Below, piece by piece: positions 7,904 through 16,007 of a stretch of 64,000 bases of DNA. The notes below the pieces were generated by a model. The model did not search any database. It saw only the letters and a program-made list of their open reading frames with translations, and was not told the origin of the DNA. This DNA is from Clostridia bacterium (GTDB taxonomy: Bacteria > Bacillota > Clostridia > Christensenellales > CAG-138). How positions within the stretch are numbered: position 1 is the stretch's first letter; each line of letters starts with the position of its first letter. The DNA lies in NCBI GenBank assembly GCA_017545535.1, contig JAFWMS010000028.1, positions 203,323 to 267,322 of the forward strand, in the 5' to 3' direction. The position numbers and the translations under genes are program-made.

Positions 7904-7934
7904 CTCTCGTGCCCTCCTTCTTGTGCAATGCTCC

Positions 7935-8321
7935 TTATCCAATCACATGGATATCGTACAGATCATCAAAACAGATCTTTTCCTCGCTGTTTGAGCCGAT
8001 CCTGCTGAATCGGAAGAATCGATAGTCCCGGTTGATTTGTGTTACGATATCCGCACAATAGTCCACATACAAACTCATTCGCGGGATAGCGATCTCATAC
8101 TTGATGTTCCCTGGAATGTCCGAAAGCCGGCAGCGTTTATGAACACCTAGAGCTTTCATTTTAGGAGAAATCGCAAGGCAAAGAGCGTTCTTTCCACGGG
8201 CAGGATCAGCTACGACCAGGTTTGTTTCAAACGGGTTTAGGCCTCGCTCGGCACACTCCACGGAAGCATAGAACGACTTGCCGTCGATGCACAGATACAT
8301 TCTTTGTTTTGCTGCTTCCAT
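7935..8321 (-). pseudogene. Truncated Y-family DNA polymerase (UmuC/DinB type), N-terminal part only
   Basis: The first ~90 of 128 residues match the start of Y-family translesion polymerases: YLCIDGKSFYASVECAERGL holds the first catalytic Asp and nearby Glu. It continues with VVADPARGKNALCLAISPKMKALGV and IAIPRMSLYVDY. Full-length members have about 350-480 residues. This one diverges before the second metal-binding motif (SIDE-like) and stops. It therefore cannot be an active polymerase, unless the short form has a new role. Strong ribosome binding site GGAAGGAGG, and still in the LexA operon. Confidence 0.7.
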
Positions 8322-8357
8322 AGCCGTCCCTCCTTCCGCGTATGTTTAAGACCTATC

Positions 8358-8570
8358 TCAACTCGCTTGCTTCTTAAGCCATTCGACCATATCGAACTTA
8401 CATTCCTTCCATTCGCCGGTATCCATAGGACACTGGTTGCCGTGCTTCTCCATGCAGAATTGGCAAAGGCCTCCATCCATGAGGACGGTAATTTCGTTGT
8501 CCATGAACTCTGCGAACTCTTCATCACTAAGCTGGATCAGTTTCAGCATGATCATCTGCCGATTCGTCAT
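8358..8570 (-). CDS. Small cysteine-rich protein, paralogue of the 45000-45212 gene
   Basis: 70 residues: MTNRQMIMLKLIQLSDEEFA, then a cysteine cluster CQFCMEKHGNQCPM and KECKFDMVEWLKK. The protein at 45000 has the same start (MTNR), the same CxxC-x7-C-x8-C type spacing and the same WL ending, so they form a family. Four cysteines suggest zinc binding. It overlaps the upstream gene by 4 bases (ATGA), inside the LexA operon. Function unknown. Confidence 0.6.
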   Translation of the reverse strand: MTNRQMIMLKLIQLSDEEFAEFMDNEITVLMDGGLCQFCMEKHGNQCPMDTGEWKECKFDMVEWLKKQAS

Positions 8571-8761
8571 TTTGCATCTTCCTCCGTCTCATTCATTTTC
8601 ACACGTAGATCATGTAGGCTCTTCTCATACTGAAGTTTGGAGATTTCTCCTCGTTCCAGGAACGAATCCAGTGTCTGTTTCTGACTCAAAAACAATTGAT
8701 GCTTCTTATCAGCGCGACTTAAACCAAGCATTGGATGCTCTTCTGCATCAATACCAAACAT
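8567..8761 (-). CDS. Small unknown protein of the LexA operon
   Basis: 64 residues, strongly charged and probably helical (SFLERGEISKLQYEKSLHDL). It starts 24 bases after lexA with AGAGGTAA upstream at a rather long distance, and ends overlapping the next gene by 4 bases. Small proteins of this sort often accompany element-borne Y-family polymerase genes, compatible with the polymerase remnant two genes on. No function assigned. Confidence 0.55.
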   Translation of the reverse strand: MFGIDAEEHPMLGLSRADKKHQLFLSQKQTLDSFLERGEISKLQYEKSLHDLRVKMNETEEDAK

Positions 8762-8785
8762 TTGTCCATATTCTGTTACCTCTTG

Positions 8786-9382
8786 TTATAGGAGATCTTT
8801 CAAAACCTTGACCGCAACACCTTGAATCTCACATCTATCAACAAAGATGTCCGCCATGTGCGGGTTTTCGGGGTGAAGCCGGATACGATGATTCTCTGGT
8901 TCAGGATAAAACCGTTTAAGCGTTGCTTCGTCATCTATAAGAGCGACAACAATTTGTCCTTCCTCTGCTGCGTGTTGCTGCCGAATCAATACAAGATCTC
9001 CATCATCGATTCCTGCTTCGACCATGGAATCGCCGTATGCACGGAGGATGAAGAAATTGCCTCGACCAAACAGAGCAACTGGAAGGCGAACGTACTCTTC
9101 AATACTTTCTTCCGCGAACTTGGGAATGCCACAAGCAACTTCACCAAGAATTGGAACACTAACCGCTTCAACATTTGTCCGAGCAGGGGTTATAGTACGT
9201 CTACCAGAAAAATCAATAACTCCGTCCTCACAGAGCTGTGTAATGTATCGGTGAACCGTAGCCTTCGACACTCCAACTCCATCAGCGACTTCTTGCATGG
9301 TAGGAGAGATTCCAAAATTATCTGTGAACCTACCTACGAACTGTTCGATCCTTGTCATCAGCGCCTTATCTTTGCTTCTCAT
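8786..9382 (-). CDS. lexA: LexA-family SOS repressor of the element
   Basis: 198 residues with the full LexA layout: N-terminal winged helix (GISPTMQEVADGVGVSKATV), self-cleavage site in EVACGIP (bond near Cys84-Gly85), catalytic S119 in AYGDSM and K156 in EATLKRF. LexA represses SOS genes until RecA filaments trigger self-cleavage. The gene leads an operon ending in an ImmA/IrrE-type protease, with a palindromic operator at its own promoter. It therefore probably controls an element-specific damage response rather than the host regulon. All catalytic residues are present. Confidence 0.9.
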   Translation of the reverse strand: MRSKDKALMTRIEQFVGRFTDNFGISPTMQEVADGVGVSKATVHRYITQLCEDGVIDFSGRRTITPARTNVEAVSVPILGEVACGIPKFAEESIEEYVRLPVALFGRGNFFILRAYGDSMVEAGIDDGDLVLIRQQHAAEEGQIVVALIDDEATLKRFYPEPENHRIRLHPENPHMADIFVDRCEIQGVAVKVLKDLL

Positions 9383-9398
9383 GCGCGTCCTCCTTAAT

Positions 9399-9412
9399 GA
9401 AACATATGTTTC
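9399..9412. promoter_or_regulatory. Probable LexA operator
   Basis: The perfect palindrome GAAACATATGTTTC lies between the lexA promoter and its ribosome binding site, just downstream of the predicted transcription start. It has the dyad shape of SOS boxes, although it differs from the Bacillus consensus GAACNNNNGTTC. Autoregulation is inferred from position. Confidence 0.65.
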
Positions 9413-9424
9413 ATTTATAGCTAC

Positions 9425-9453
9425 ATTATAAAGGCAAGATTATAATTCGTCAA
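9425..9453 (-). promoter_or_regulatory. Promoter of the lexA operon
   Basis: On the minus strand TTGACG (9448-9453), 17 bases and a perfect TATAAT (9425-9430). The palindrome at 9399-9412 follows, so a bound repressor would block transcription. Confidence 0.8.
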
Positions 9454-9520
9454 TAGTCTTGAAACAGAAAGTGCTGTCCGACTGAATAAAGTAATTATTT
9501 CGTTACGCAAATGGGTGAAA

Positions 9521-9558
9521 AGAAAATGCCTCGCGTCCGATGTTCGGTAACAAGGCAT
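9521..9558 (-). terminator. Terminator of the defence operon
   Basis: On the minus strand ATGCCT pairs with AGGCAT around an inner CCG-aacat-CGG hairpin. TTTTCTTTTC follows. It lies about 60 bases after the last nucleotidyltransferase gene. Confidence 0.65.
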
Positions 9559-9616
9559 CTGCTTATATTATATGCCTATTCTTCTATCATGGTTGTAATG
9601 AATTCTTTGACGTGCA

Positions 9617-10426
9617 TTATTGTGTCATCTTAAAAAGCACTTTTTCCAAGCAGTCTTTGCTGCTGCTCAAATCCACAGGCTGATTACTGCCCGGCGCGGA
9701 TAAAGATGTCAAATATCTGTAGGTGTTAATGTAAGCGCCGTATAGGTGTTTTTCATAATCCCCTGCTGGTGCCGATGTAGTGCTGGAAGGCTGTGTCCAT
9801 GACCATCCGCCGATTGCAGCATAAACGAAGCTGTCAATTACGATACCCGAGAGATGATAACTGCTGTAATAATTATCCCGAATATAACGCATGTGTTTGC
9901 AGGTATCAAATAGGAGTCCATAATCGGAATCGTTTTTGCTTCGCATAGCATCCTGCTCCGCTTTTGGATTGGTTGAGCGCCAGTTCCCTCCCATATTAGA
10001 ATCCGGGTACTGGTATGTCGTATTCCCGTACCAGTCCCAGCTCGCAAACGCCGGTAACACCTCGAACTTTATCCCGTCTATAAATGAGATCTTGACGACC
10101 TGCCCGTCAGCACGAACATCCGTACGGGGGTATGAGGCTTGAATCACGGTTTTCACTGCCTGCAAAAGACGAGACTGTCCGTTTCCTTTATAGATATCAT
10201 AGCGGTCATATTCTGATCTTGGAAGTTCTATAAGGATGTCAATATCGCTAGTATCGATCGCTGTCCCACGTCCGTATGATCCAACATACAGGCTGTGGGC
10301 TGTATCACTAGTTGAATTCCAGAACTCTCGATTGACGCACTTTGTAATTGCTTTATACCGGGTGGATATGGTTGTTCTTGTATCCATCGGTATTATTTCG
10401 CCATGTTTTAATACATGAAAGCTCAT
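9617..10426 (-). CDS. Second CD-NTase-like nucleotidyltransferase (SMODS), no sensor domain
   Basis: 269 residues with an intact nucleotidyltransferase core: G49-S50 in VGSYGRGTAI, the metal-binding pair D61 and D63 in TSDIDIL, and third acid E122 in IKFEVLPAF. The stretches SYPRTDVRADGQVV and GGNWRSTNP match the neighbouring nucleotidyltransferase at 11006, so the two are paralogues. This one lacks the C-terminal AGS-C-like domain. CD-NTases make cyclic or linear oligonucleotide signals in CBASS defence. It overlaps the SLATT gene by 4 bases and is last in the operon. What it synthesises is unknown. Confidence 0.8.
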   Translation of the reverse strand: MSFHVLKHGEIIPMDTRTTISTRYKAITKCVNREFWNSTSDTAHSLYVGSYGRGTAIDTSDIDILIELPRSEYDRYDIYKGNGQSRLLQAVKTVIQASYPRTDVRADGQVVKISFIDGIKFEVLPAFASWDWYGNTTYQYPDSNMGGNWRSTNPKAEQDAMRSKNDSDYGLLFDTCKHMRYIRDNYYSSYHLSGIVIDSFVYAAIGGWSWTQPSSTTSAPAGDYEKHLYGAYINTYRYLTSLSAPGSNQPVDLSSSKDCLEKVLFKMTQ

Positions 10427-10986
10427 TTCTTTCTTCCTCTTTTAAGTACATCAGGCAGAAGCGCATCAATTTCTTCGTCTGTATACGTACCTTCTTTATT
10501 ATTCTTTAGTGCAACACCAGCTTTTTTTACAGCCTTATTTGTAGTATTCGGTGCTTCCTTGTAAACCTCATGAACTTGTTTTTGAATAGTATCGAAACTA
10601 TCCATCAGTTCCGTAACCGGGGTTTCTCTAAGCTGTATTTTGGCAAGGAGGGATAGTAACTCATCTCTGGCACAAACCAACTTTCTTGCTGCTGACTTAT
10701 TGTCTTTAGACAGGCTTTTATAATCAAATGAAGCAAGAAATGCACTAATTGCTGTAGTTATAAAGGAAACAACCGCTGATGCTATTTTCAGCCATGTTGG
10801 ATCCGCAAATAGTATGGAAATCAAACCTGCAGAAGTCAGTGCAGCAAAAACAATATTGACTGCGGCAAGCACCTTATATCGTTTTTCGTATATCTCTGCC
10901 TGCTTCTCTTGTATCTTGTGTGTCCATACCACATTGGCATAATGATTACGAGCTATGTCGTCAAGAGCTCTGTATTTATCATCCAT
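10423..10986 (-). CDS. SLATT-domain two-helix membrane effector
   Basis: 187 residues: an N-terminal amphipathic helix (ARNHYANVVWTHKIQEKQAE), two adjacent membrane helices (about residues 35-80) and a long charged C-terminal helical part ending in KRGRKK. This is the SLATT layout (SMODS- and SLOG-associating 2TM effector), predicted to form pores or disturb the membrane when activated by a nucleotide signal. ATG 10986 has GGAGGTG 8 bases upstream; an ATG 36 bases earlier lacks this. It sits between two nucleotidyltransferase genes, the expected CBASS-like partnership. Toxicity and ligand are inferred. Confidence 0.82.
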   Translation of the reverse strand: MDDKYRALDDIARNHYANVVWTHKIQEKQAEIYEKRYKVLAAVNIVFAALTSAGLISILFADPTWLKIASAVVSFITTAISAFLASFDYKSLSKDNKSAARKLVCARDELLSLLAKIQLRETPVTELMDSFDTIQKQVHEVYKEAPNTTNKAVKKAGVALKNNKEGTYTDEEIDALLPDVLKRGRKK

Positions 10987-11005
10987 CCGTTCAACACCTC
11001 CATTA

Positions 11006-12322
11006 TTATTCAATAGGAACATCTATACGCGCACGCGCAACGCAGATGCCATTCTTTACCAAGAAGCATTCAACATAGTGCGGACCGTAAAAGTCCGTAT
11101 GCTCTTTTTGATGAGGATTGTTCGTACAACGGATTTCACCTCTGATCATATTCCGCGACTTTGCAACCTCACCAACATTTCTAACCTTCCAATAAATTGT
11201 ATAAGGCATAGGACAGTCTGTGCGCATAATCTGAAAATCCAATTGTTTTTTTCTGCTGAGCCATTTATGCTCTCGAAGTATTTCACTCAGAAAGCGCGAG
11301 CGAAAACCATCCTGTGTAACATTACAGTCGATGCGCAGGGAGTAACGAATATCGACAGGAAATAGTTCCTCAATAAACTGTTCCTTTTGTGTTCCGCGTT
11401 TATATCCGTACCTGTCGAACGAAGCAGTTTCTGTCCTGCTTTCCGCTGCCGGGAAGTCTATACCGAGTAAATCAATTAATGTGTCGTTTATTCCCTGTGT
11501 TGAGTTCGTAGTGCCGCTGAGGCGTTCATACGCCGCTTTGGCTTTATTAACAAAAGCACCATTATCGGTATTGTAAACTTTTTGGCTGCTCCCAACAGCA
11601 TACCAAAACGTACAATCCTTGTTTTGCCCTTTAAGGTACTCGAAAACACTTGTCAGGATAGATAAATAATCGAAATAACCCTTTCCTTTGAAATAAGAAT
11701 TATCCTTGAAAAGATCATAAACAAGGGTATCGATTAGTAGTCCACCCATAGATAACCCAATATTATTCTTCCAACTCCTAATAATGTGGCAAAAATCAAA
11801 GTACAGTCCACTAGAAGCATCGTTGCATGCTTTACATTCTTCTTGTTCTGGAATCGGATTCGTTGTTTTCCATGAGCCTCCATCGTGAGTATCAGGGTAC
11901 TTAAAGCTCCCATCTTTGTTCTGAAATCCAGGGACAAGCTCGACCGTATATTTATCGAAAGCTATAACAACAACCTGCCCGTCCCCGCTGATCTCTGTTC
12001 TTGGATATCGTTCTTGTACGAGGGCTTTAACATCTTGTAGCAGGGCAGACTGCCCATTACTGGAATAATTGTCATACTTTATATAAACATCCTGTGGCAA
12101 ATCAAACAGGATATCCAAATCACTACTTCCCTTGATCGCCGTCGCTCTACCAACAGACCCCACAATGTACATATGGGAAGATGAATCACTGTCGATGTCA
12201 TAATAATGCTTATTAAGCTTTTTTGCGATCTCACCAGCGGTCGATTCCATATCATCCCGATTGTCGAGAATTATTAAGTTGCAAAAAGTCTTAAAATCAG
12301 AGCCCAGTGCTATAAAAATCAC
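11006..12322 (-). CDS. CD-NTase (SMODS) with C-terminal AGS-C-like sensor domain
   Basis: 438 residues from the GTG at 12322. The catalytic core shows G55-S56 in VGSVGRATAI, D68 and D70 in SSDLDILF, and E128 in YTVELVPGF. The C-terminal ~120 residues (IYWKVRNVGEVAKSRNMIRG to HYVECFLVKNGICVARARID) match the adenylyl/guanylyl cyclase and SMODS-associated sensor (AGS-C) type. Such enzymes make the signal that activates a CBASS effector, here presumably the SLATT protein next door. The start is uncertain: the best ribosome binding site (AGAGGTG) overlaps the GTG and is spaced better for an unusual ATA three codons on. It follows the YgjP gene by 6 bases. Confidence 0.85.
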   Translation of the reverse strand: MIFIALGSDFKTFCNLIILDNRDDMESTAGEIAKKLNKHYYDIDSDSSSHMYIVGSVGRATAIKGSSDLDILFDLPQDVYIKYDNYSSNGQSALLQDVKALVQERYPRTEISGDGQVVVIAFDKYTVELVPGFQNKDGSFKYPDTHDGGSWKTTNPIPEQEECKACNDASSGLYFDFCHIIRSWKNNIGLSMGGLLIDTLVYDLFKDNSYFKGKGYFDYLSILTSVFEYLKGQNKDCTFWYAVGSSQKVYNTDNGAFVNKAKAAYERLSGTTNSTQGINDTLIDLLGIDFPAAESRTETASFDRYGYKRGTQKEQFIEELFPVDIRYSLRIDCNVTQDGFRSRFLSEILREHKWLSRKKQLDFQIMRTDCPMPYTIYWKVRNVGEVAKSRNMIRGEIRCTNNPHQKEHTDFYGPHYVECFLVKNGICVARARIDVPIE

Positions 12323-12328
12323 CTCTTA

Positions 12329-12880
12329 TTATTCGCCCAGCATTGTCATGAGAATGTCTCCGTTCTCTTTGAGCCACTTGTCCTGCTCCCAGTATGACGG
12401 GAACACCCGCAGCACCTCTGCATAGAACTGTTCTGAATGGTTCATTTCCTTTCTGTGGCAAAGCTCATGCACCACGACGCTGTCGGTCACTTCGAGAGGG
12501 GTGAGCATCAGCAGGCAGTTGAAATTGAGATTGCCCTTGCTGCTGCAGCTACCCCAGCGGGATTTCTGCCTGCGGATAGTGATCCTGCCGTAAGTCACCC
12601 CGACGAGCGGCGCATAGTGCGCCACTCGCTCTGGTATCACTTCCAGCGCTCTGTTGGCAAGAGCAACGATCTCATCCTGCGTCAGCTTGTGGTAGTGCTC
12701 CTTGGCTTTTTCCCGTGCCTGCGCTTTAGCCAGATGCGTCTCGAACCACTTCTTGTTCTGCAGCATGAAGCGATTGATATCTTCATTGGTCGCCTGCAGG
12801 GGAGCGCGTATGATAAGTTTGTTGCCTTTTATCTCCGCAGCCATCGATTTGCGACTGCTTCGGATTACCTCGAATTCCAT
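12329..12880 (-). CDS. YgjP-like (DUF45) zinc metallopeptidase of the restriction operon
   Basis: 183 residues with the zinc motif HELCH in SVVVHELCHRKEMNH and the family sequence RQKSRWGSCSSKGNLNFN. YgjP/DUF45 proteins are commonly encoded beside type I restriction genes; their role there is not established. ATG 12880 (MEFEVIRSS) has GAGGTG 5 bases upstream and is preferred over the ATG that overlaps the hsdR stop. It sits between hsdR and the CBASS-like genes and so links the two defence blocks into one transcript. Confidence 0.85.
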   Translation of the reverse strand: MEFEVIRSSRKSMAAEIKGNKLIIRAPLQATNEDINRFMLQNKKWFETHLAKAQAREKAKEHYHKLTQDEIVALANRALEVIPERVAHYAPLVGVTYGRITIRRQKSRWGSCSSKGNLNFNCLLMLTPLEVTDSVVVHELCHRKEMNHSEQFYAEVLRVFPSYWEQDKWLKENGDILMTMLGE

Positions 12881-12897
12881 ACAGGCACCTCGGTCAG

Positions 12898-15800
12898 TCA
12901 TTCTCCGTCATTTTCCGCTACCTTCCCACCGGGACGCCGCATCTCACGATACAGAATGTCGGCGAGCGTACTCATGATAGCGTTGTACTTGCTCTGATCC
13001 TCAAACAACGAGCTGTACGTTTCCTGCGATTCCATATAGCTGTCCTGCGCAGCATCACTGAACGCCTGCGGGAAAATGCTCTCGGCAAAGATCTGCGGAT
13101 CCGAGGAAACGGCCATGTTGGCCAGCTTCTGGTTGCCGCGCAACTTTTCAGCCAAGGCGTTGATCATCACGCGATCCGCGTCGGTGAAGTTGCCTTTGTA
13201 CTTTTCGTTGATTCGCTCGATGATCTCATCTAGCGGATCTTTGTCTTCAGGCTTTGCTGCGCCTTTCGGCTCTGCCGGAGCATAGACGCCGGACTCGTCG
13301 CCGAGGGAGATGTCGCCCTCGAAAGTTTTTTCCAGCTTGTACATCTCAAGCTTCAGCATCTTTTCGATGTCTGCCATCGGCACCGGCACCTCAGGCAGCA
13401 TACCAACGAGGAATGAGCAGTAGACGTATTCGCGGTGCAGGTCTTTGTCGAACATCCGAACGACCTGCGACACGTAGCGGTACCACTTGCAGAAGTTGCG
13501 CATCGTGCGTCTGATCTGATACCGGTCGTCGTTGTTCTTCGCATGATAGCGCTCTACAGCGGGGAGTAACTTGCTGGCAAGTAGTCCTTGCGCATTGCTG
13601 CCCTGTGCACCTTTTGCAAAGTACACATCGCAGAACTTGGCGATGTCGGTATCGTCATAAATGCGGAAATTACGCAATTCACGCTGCACCTTGTAAAGCA
13701 GATCAGTGTTGACCTCTTCTTCAAGGAACGTCTCGTGGTAGAACACTTGGAAATCCGCCTGCACATCGTCCTTTTCGTTGGCGAAGTCCAGCACGAAAGT
13801 GTCATTCTTGCCGGGGCAAGTACGGTTGAGGCGGGAGAGCGTCTGCACTGTTTTTACGTTCCGCAGCTTCTTATCCACGATCATCGTGTGGAGCAGCGGC
13901 TCATCGAAACCGGTCTGATACTTTTCGGCGACGATCAGGATGTTGAAGTTGTCATGGAATTCCTGCTTCGTCTGCGTCTCTTGAATGTGGCTGCCGTCTG
14001 GACGCACATTGAGTCCGGACTCAGTGTAGCTCTCTTCATTCAAAACGACTTCGCCGGAGAAGGCCACCATCGGCTTGACCTCGGCATATCCCTGTTCTTC
14101 GGCATAGCGTTTGATTTCCATGAAGTATAGCACCGCAGCCGGACGGGACGCCGTAACAACCATCATCTTCGCTCTGCCGTTAATCTTTGCACGGGTGGTG
14201 GTCATGAACGTCTCAACGATGATCTCAGACTTTTGCCTGATGTTCTCAGGGTGGAGCTGCTGATACTTCTTGATGACCTTGCTTGCTCTGGATGCCGGTA
14301 CCTCCGGGTTTTCAGGGGTGGAGTTAGCGATCTTGAAGCAGGTCTTGTATGTCATGTAGTTCTGCAGAACGTCGAGAATGAAACCTTCCTCGATGGCCTG
14401 ATGCATGCTGTAAATGTGGAACGGGTGGAAACTGCCGTCCTCGCTTGGTTCGCCGAACATTTCCAGCGTGGTGTCCTTCGGCGTTGCGGTGAATGCGAAG
14501 AACGACAGGTTCTTATGCTTGCCGTGAGCGATCAGTTCTTTGACCAGCTTGTCCTGCGGATCCACCTTGTCTTCGGCGATGCCTTCGATTTCGGCGTATT
14601 CCTTGAGTGTTTCGCGCAGATCGGCGAGCGCGGTCTTCAGCTTTTGTGCGCTGCTGCCGGTCTGGGAGGAATGCGCCTCATCGCAGATGATGGCGTAGTT
14701 CCTTCCGTTGGCCGCATCGACCTCTTCGTAGATAACGGGAAACTTCTGCAGCGTGGTGACGATGATCCGAATGCCATCGTTGATGGCCTGCTTTAGATCC
14801 TGCGAGTTCTTTCCTTCGCCGATCGTCTCGACGGTGCCGAGCGTATGATCGAAGCCGGAGATTGTCGCCTGCAACTGTGCGTCCAGCACCGTGCGGTCGG
14901 TAACGACGATAACGCTGCTGAATATGGCGCGGTTTTCATCATCATGCAGGGACGCCAGTCGGTAAGCCGTCCACGCGATGGAGTTCGATTTGCCGGATCC
15001 TGCGCTGTGCTGGATCAGGTAGTTGTGTCCCGCTCCGTTGGCCTTCACGTTTGCGATCAGCTTGCGAACGACGTCGAGCTGGTGGAAGCGCGGGAATATT
15101 AGCTTATCGCCTTGCAGACTAATAAACTTCTGGATGATATCCATCATGCTGTCCGCGCGGAAAACGGTCTTCCACAGATAATCTGTGGGGTATCCGTCCG
15201 GGTTGGGCGGATTGCCTTTGCCACCGTCATTGCCTGCTCCGTTGCTGCCTTGGTTGAAGGGCAGGAAGTAGGTCTTATCACCGGCGAGCTTCGTTGTCAT
15301 CCACGCTTCGGAGAGGTCAACGCAGAAGAACGCAAGGATGCGCTTATTGAACTGGAAAGGAACTTCACGCGGATCTCGGTCTGTTTTCCATTGCCGCTTT
15401 GCGTTCTCTACGCTCTGTCCGGTAAACTGGTTCTTCAGCTCGAACGCAAACACAGGAATACCGTTCACGGCGAGGATCATATCCACGCTGTTCTTGTTCT
15501 CTGCGCTGTAATGCCACTGGCGGATGCAGTGGAAAATGTTCTTCTGATAGTTCTCGACATCCGTCTGATTGAGACTGGATTCCGGCATGAAGTAGCATAC
15601 GCGGAAGGAGACGCCACGGTGTTTGAATCCGTGACGCAGCACATGCAGCACGCCGTCCATGTCGCAGGCGTTATTGAACGCGAGGCAGAACTTCTTTTCG
15701 GGATCCACCGCATTCATGTTGGCGAAACGCTGCCACGCTTTCGGCTGGCTATCCTTGATAAAGCGGATCAGCGTGTCTTTGTACAGTCCGAGCTTCGGAT

Positions 15801-16005
15801 CATACATATCCTCGCATTTGGTGTATCCGCCTGCTGCGGACAGGAAGAACGCCTCGATGTCGCTTTCAAAGCGTTTCTCGGTCGTATCCATCGTTCCCGA
15901 TGGTGCTGCTTTGCCGGATTCGGCGTATTCGCCTAATCCGTGCTTTTTGCGGAGCTCTTCAGGGATATAATCCGAGGGTTCCGTGTATGTGGGTTTGGTT
16001 CCCAT
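12898..16005 (-). CDS. hsdR: Type I restriction enzyme, R subunit
   Basis: A 1035-residue motor-nuclease. The N-terminal nuclease domain shows the ExK part of the PD-(D/E)xK site in VFAFELKNQF. The helicase core follows with Walker A (QHSAGSGKSNSIAW), the DEAH box (IICDEAHSSQTG), TATPKD, and motif VI-like QTLSRLNRTCPGK. It cuts unmethylated DNA after translocation, together with HsdM and HsdS. Length is normal and all core motifs are intact. Ribosome binding site AGGAGG lies 7 bases before the ATG, only 2 bases after hsdS. Confidence 0.95.
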   Translation of the reverse strand: MGTKPTYTEPSDYIPEELRKKHGLGEYAESGKAAPSGTMDTTEKRFESDIEAFFLSAAGGYTKCEDMYDPKLGLYKDTLIRFIKDSQPKAWQRFANMNAVDPEKKFCLAFNNACDMDGVLHVLRHGFKHRGVSFRVCYFMPESSLNQTDVENYQKNIFHCIRQWHYSAENKNSVDMILAVNGIPVFAFELKNQFTGQSVENAKRQWKTDRDPREVPFQFNKRILAFFCVDLSEAWMTTKLAGDKTYFLPFNQGSNGAGNDGGKGNPPNPDGYPTDYLWKTVFRADSMMDIIQKFISLQGDKLIFPRFHQLDVVRKLIANVKANGAGHNYLIQHSAGSGKSNSIAWTAYRLASLHDDENRAIFSSVIVVTDRTVLDAQLQATISGFDHTLGTVETIGEGKNSQDLKQAINDGIRIIVTTLQKFPVIYEEVDAANGRNYAIICDEAHSSQTGSSAQKLKTALADLRETLKEYAEIEGIAEDKVDPQDKLVKELIAHGKHKNLSFFAFTATPKDTTLEMFGEPSEDGSFHPFHIYSMHQAIEEGFILDVLQNYMTYKTCFKIANSTPENPEVPASRASKVIKKYQQLHPENIRQKSEIIVETFMTTTRAKINGRAKMMVVTASRPAAVLYFMEIKRYAEEQGYAEVKPMVAFSGEVVLNEESYTESGLNVRPDGSHIQETQTKQEFHDNFNILIVAEKYQTGFDEPLLHTMIVDKKLRNVKTVQTLSRLNRTCPGKNDTFVLDFANEKDDVQADFQVFYHETFLEEEVNTDLLYKVQRELRNFRIYDDTDIAKFCDVYFAKGAQGSNAQGLLASKLLPAVERYHAKNNDDRYQIRRTMRNFCKWYRYVSQVVRMFDKDLHREYVYCSFLVGMLPEVPVPMADIEKMLKLEMYKLEKTFEGDISLGDESGVYAPAEPKGAAKPEDKDPLDEIIERINEKYKGNFTDADRVMINALAEKLRGNQKLANMAVSSDPQIFAESIFPQAFSDAAQDSYMESQETYSSLFEDQSKYNAIMSTLADILYREMRRPGGKVAENDGE

Positions 16006-16007
16006 CT

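Noticed and set aside
12702..12977. Plus-strand frames in the restriction operon (12437-12997, 13588-14130, 14233-14796, 15112-15936)
   Set aside because: All are antisense to hsdR or the YgjP gene, with no ribosome binding sites or recognisable domains.
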